A stretch of DNA of 5,397 nt from Candidatus Kaiserbacteria bacterium (GTDB lineage: Bacteria > Patescibacteriota > Minisyncoccia > Phycocordibacterales > UBA12088). This document shows, in pieces, positions 5,111-5,397 of this stretch (position 1 is its first letter; each line of letters begins with the position of its first letter). Below the pieces are notes generated by a model. The model was not told the origin of the DNA, made no database searches, and worked only from the letters and a program-made list of their open reading frames with translations. Position numbers and translations under genes: made by a program. The stretch is taken from assembly GCA_003561715.1 (NCBI GenBank), contig PWVU01000078.1, positions 1 to 5,397 of the forward strand. Direction: 5' to 3'.

Positions 5111-5397
5111 ATGTCCGCATCTACGCTCTATCGAACACTCCTCGACTCATTCATCGCATTCAAAAGTATTTCGACCGACCCCGCGCATAAGGGAGATATG
5201 GAGGCGTGTGCTTCATGGTTGGGTGGTGAATTCGCAAAACGTGGCTTTTCAGTTGGGGTGGTTGAGGGGTACGGCAATCCTATAGTGGTTGCGCGGTATG
5301 ACGCAGGATGTGCCGAAACCTGCCTCGTATATGGACACTATGATGTGCAACCAGCACAGCCCGATGGGTGGCACGGTGACCCGTTTGCGGTCACCGA
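5111..5397 (+). CDS. M20-family metallopeptidase, N-terminal 95 residues, cut by window edge
   Basis: Reading from ATG 5111 the frame is open to the window end. It begins MSASTLYRTLLDSFIAFKSI and continues through a helix (MEACASWLGGEFAKRGF, 30-46), a beta segment (NPIVVARYD, 56-64) and VYGHYDVQPAQPDGW (73-87) followed by GDPF. GHYDVQP is the first metal-ligand motif of M20 enzymes: His76 should bind zinc and Asp78 should support it. The W-x-x-x-PF pattern after it is typical of the dipeptidase/carboxypeptidase branch (ArgE/DapE/ACY1/CPG2 group). Full-length members are about 400-470 residues, so roughly three quarters is missing, including the other metal ligands and the catalytic Glu. It probably cleaves peptides or acylated amino acids in the cytoplasm; the substrate cannot be told from this part. 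No Shine-Dalgarno is visible. Confidence 0.92.
   Translation, partial: MSASTLYRTLLDSFIAFKSISTDPAHKGDMEACASWLGGEFAKRGFSVGVVEGYGNPIVVARYDAGCAETCLVYGHYDVQPAQPDGWHGDPFAVT

Noticed and set aside
5076..5285. 69-codon plus-strand frame over the M20 start
   Set aside because: The M20 frame from ATG 5111 carries the GHYDVQP motif and covers the same bases. This one has no motif and is a shadow.

Overview
The window reads as one strand (+) of a compact bacterial genome with six protein genes and short gaps. My best guess at the source is a Patescibacteria/CPR-type bacterium, probably Parcubacteria-like. The reasons are indirect: very weak or absent Shine-Dalgarno sequences, short divergent housekeeping enzymes, a type IV pilin-like gene carrying long Gly/Ser linkers, and orphan small proteins. 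TGA ends tmk, dut and glyA, so the code is standard and not the TGA=Gly code of Gracilibacteria and Absconditabacteria. This placement is inference; no rRNA or other phylogenetic marker is present.

Positions 1-2279 hold a nucleotide/one-carbon block. It starts with the 3' part of tmk (dTMP kinase), which overlaps dut (dUTPase) by the four bases ATGA. A 96-base gap follows, then a complete glyA (serine hydroxymethyltransferase) with all key residues. The three enzymes surround thymidylate synthesis: Dut supplies dUMP, GlyA supplies 5,10-methylene-tetrahydrofolate, and Tmk phosphorylates the dTMP product. The thymidylate synthase itself is not in the window.

Positions 2280-2446 are a non-coding spacer with weak hairpins and a promoter-like motif. 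Positions 2447-4480 encode the most unusual product, a 677-residue protein. It has a canonical class III (type IV pilin) signal, a GspH/FimT-like pseudopilin domain, a Gly-rich linker, a six-cysteine module with a beta/gamma-crystallin-like motif, a second Gly/Ser/Pro linker built partly on a 28-residue repeat, and a second copy of the six-cysteine module. I infer an exported pilus-associated adhesin or tip protein.

Positions 4481-4628 hold a perfect 34-base palindrome (likely terminator) and a second copy of the promoter-like motif seen before the pilin gene. An unrecognised 145-residue helical protein follows (4629-5066). Last is the start of an M20-family metallopeptidase gene (5111 to the window end), which is cut by the window edge.
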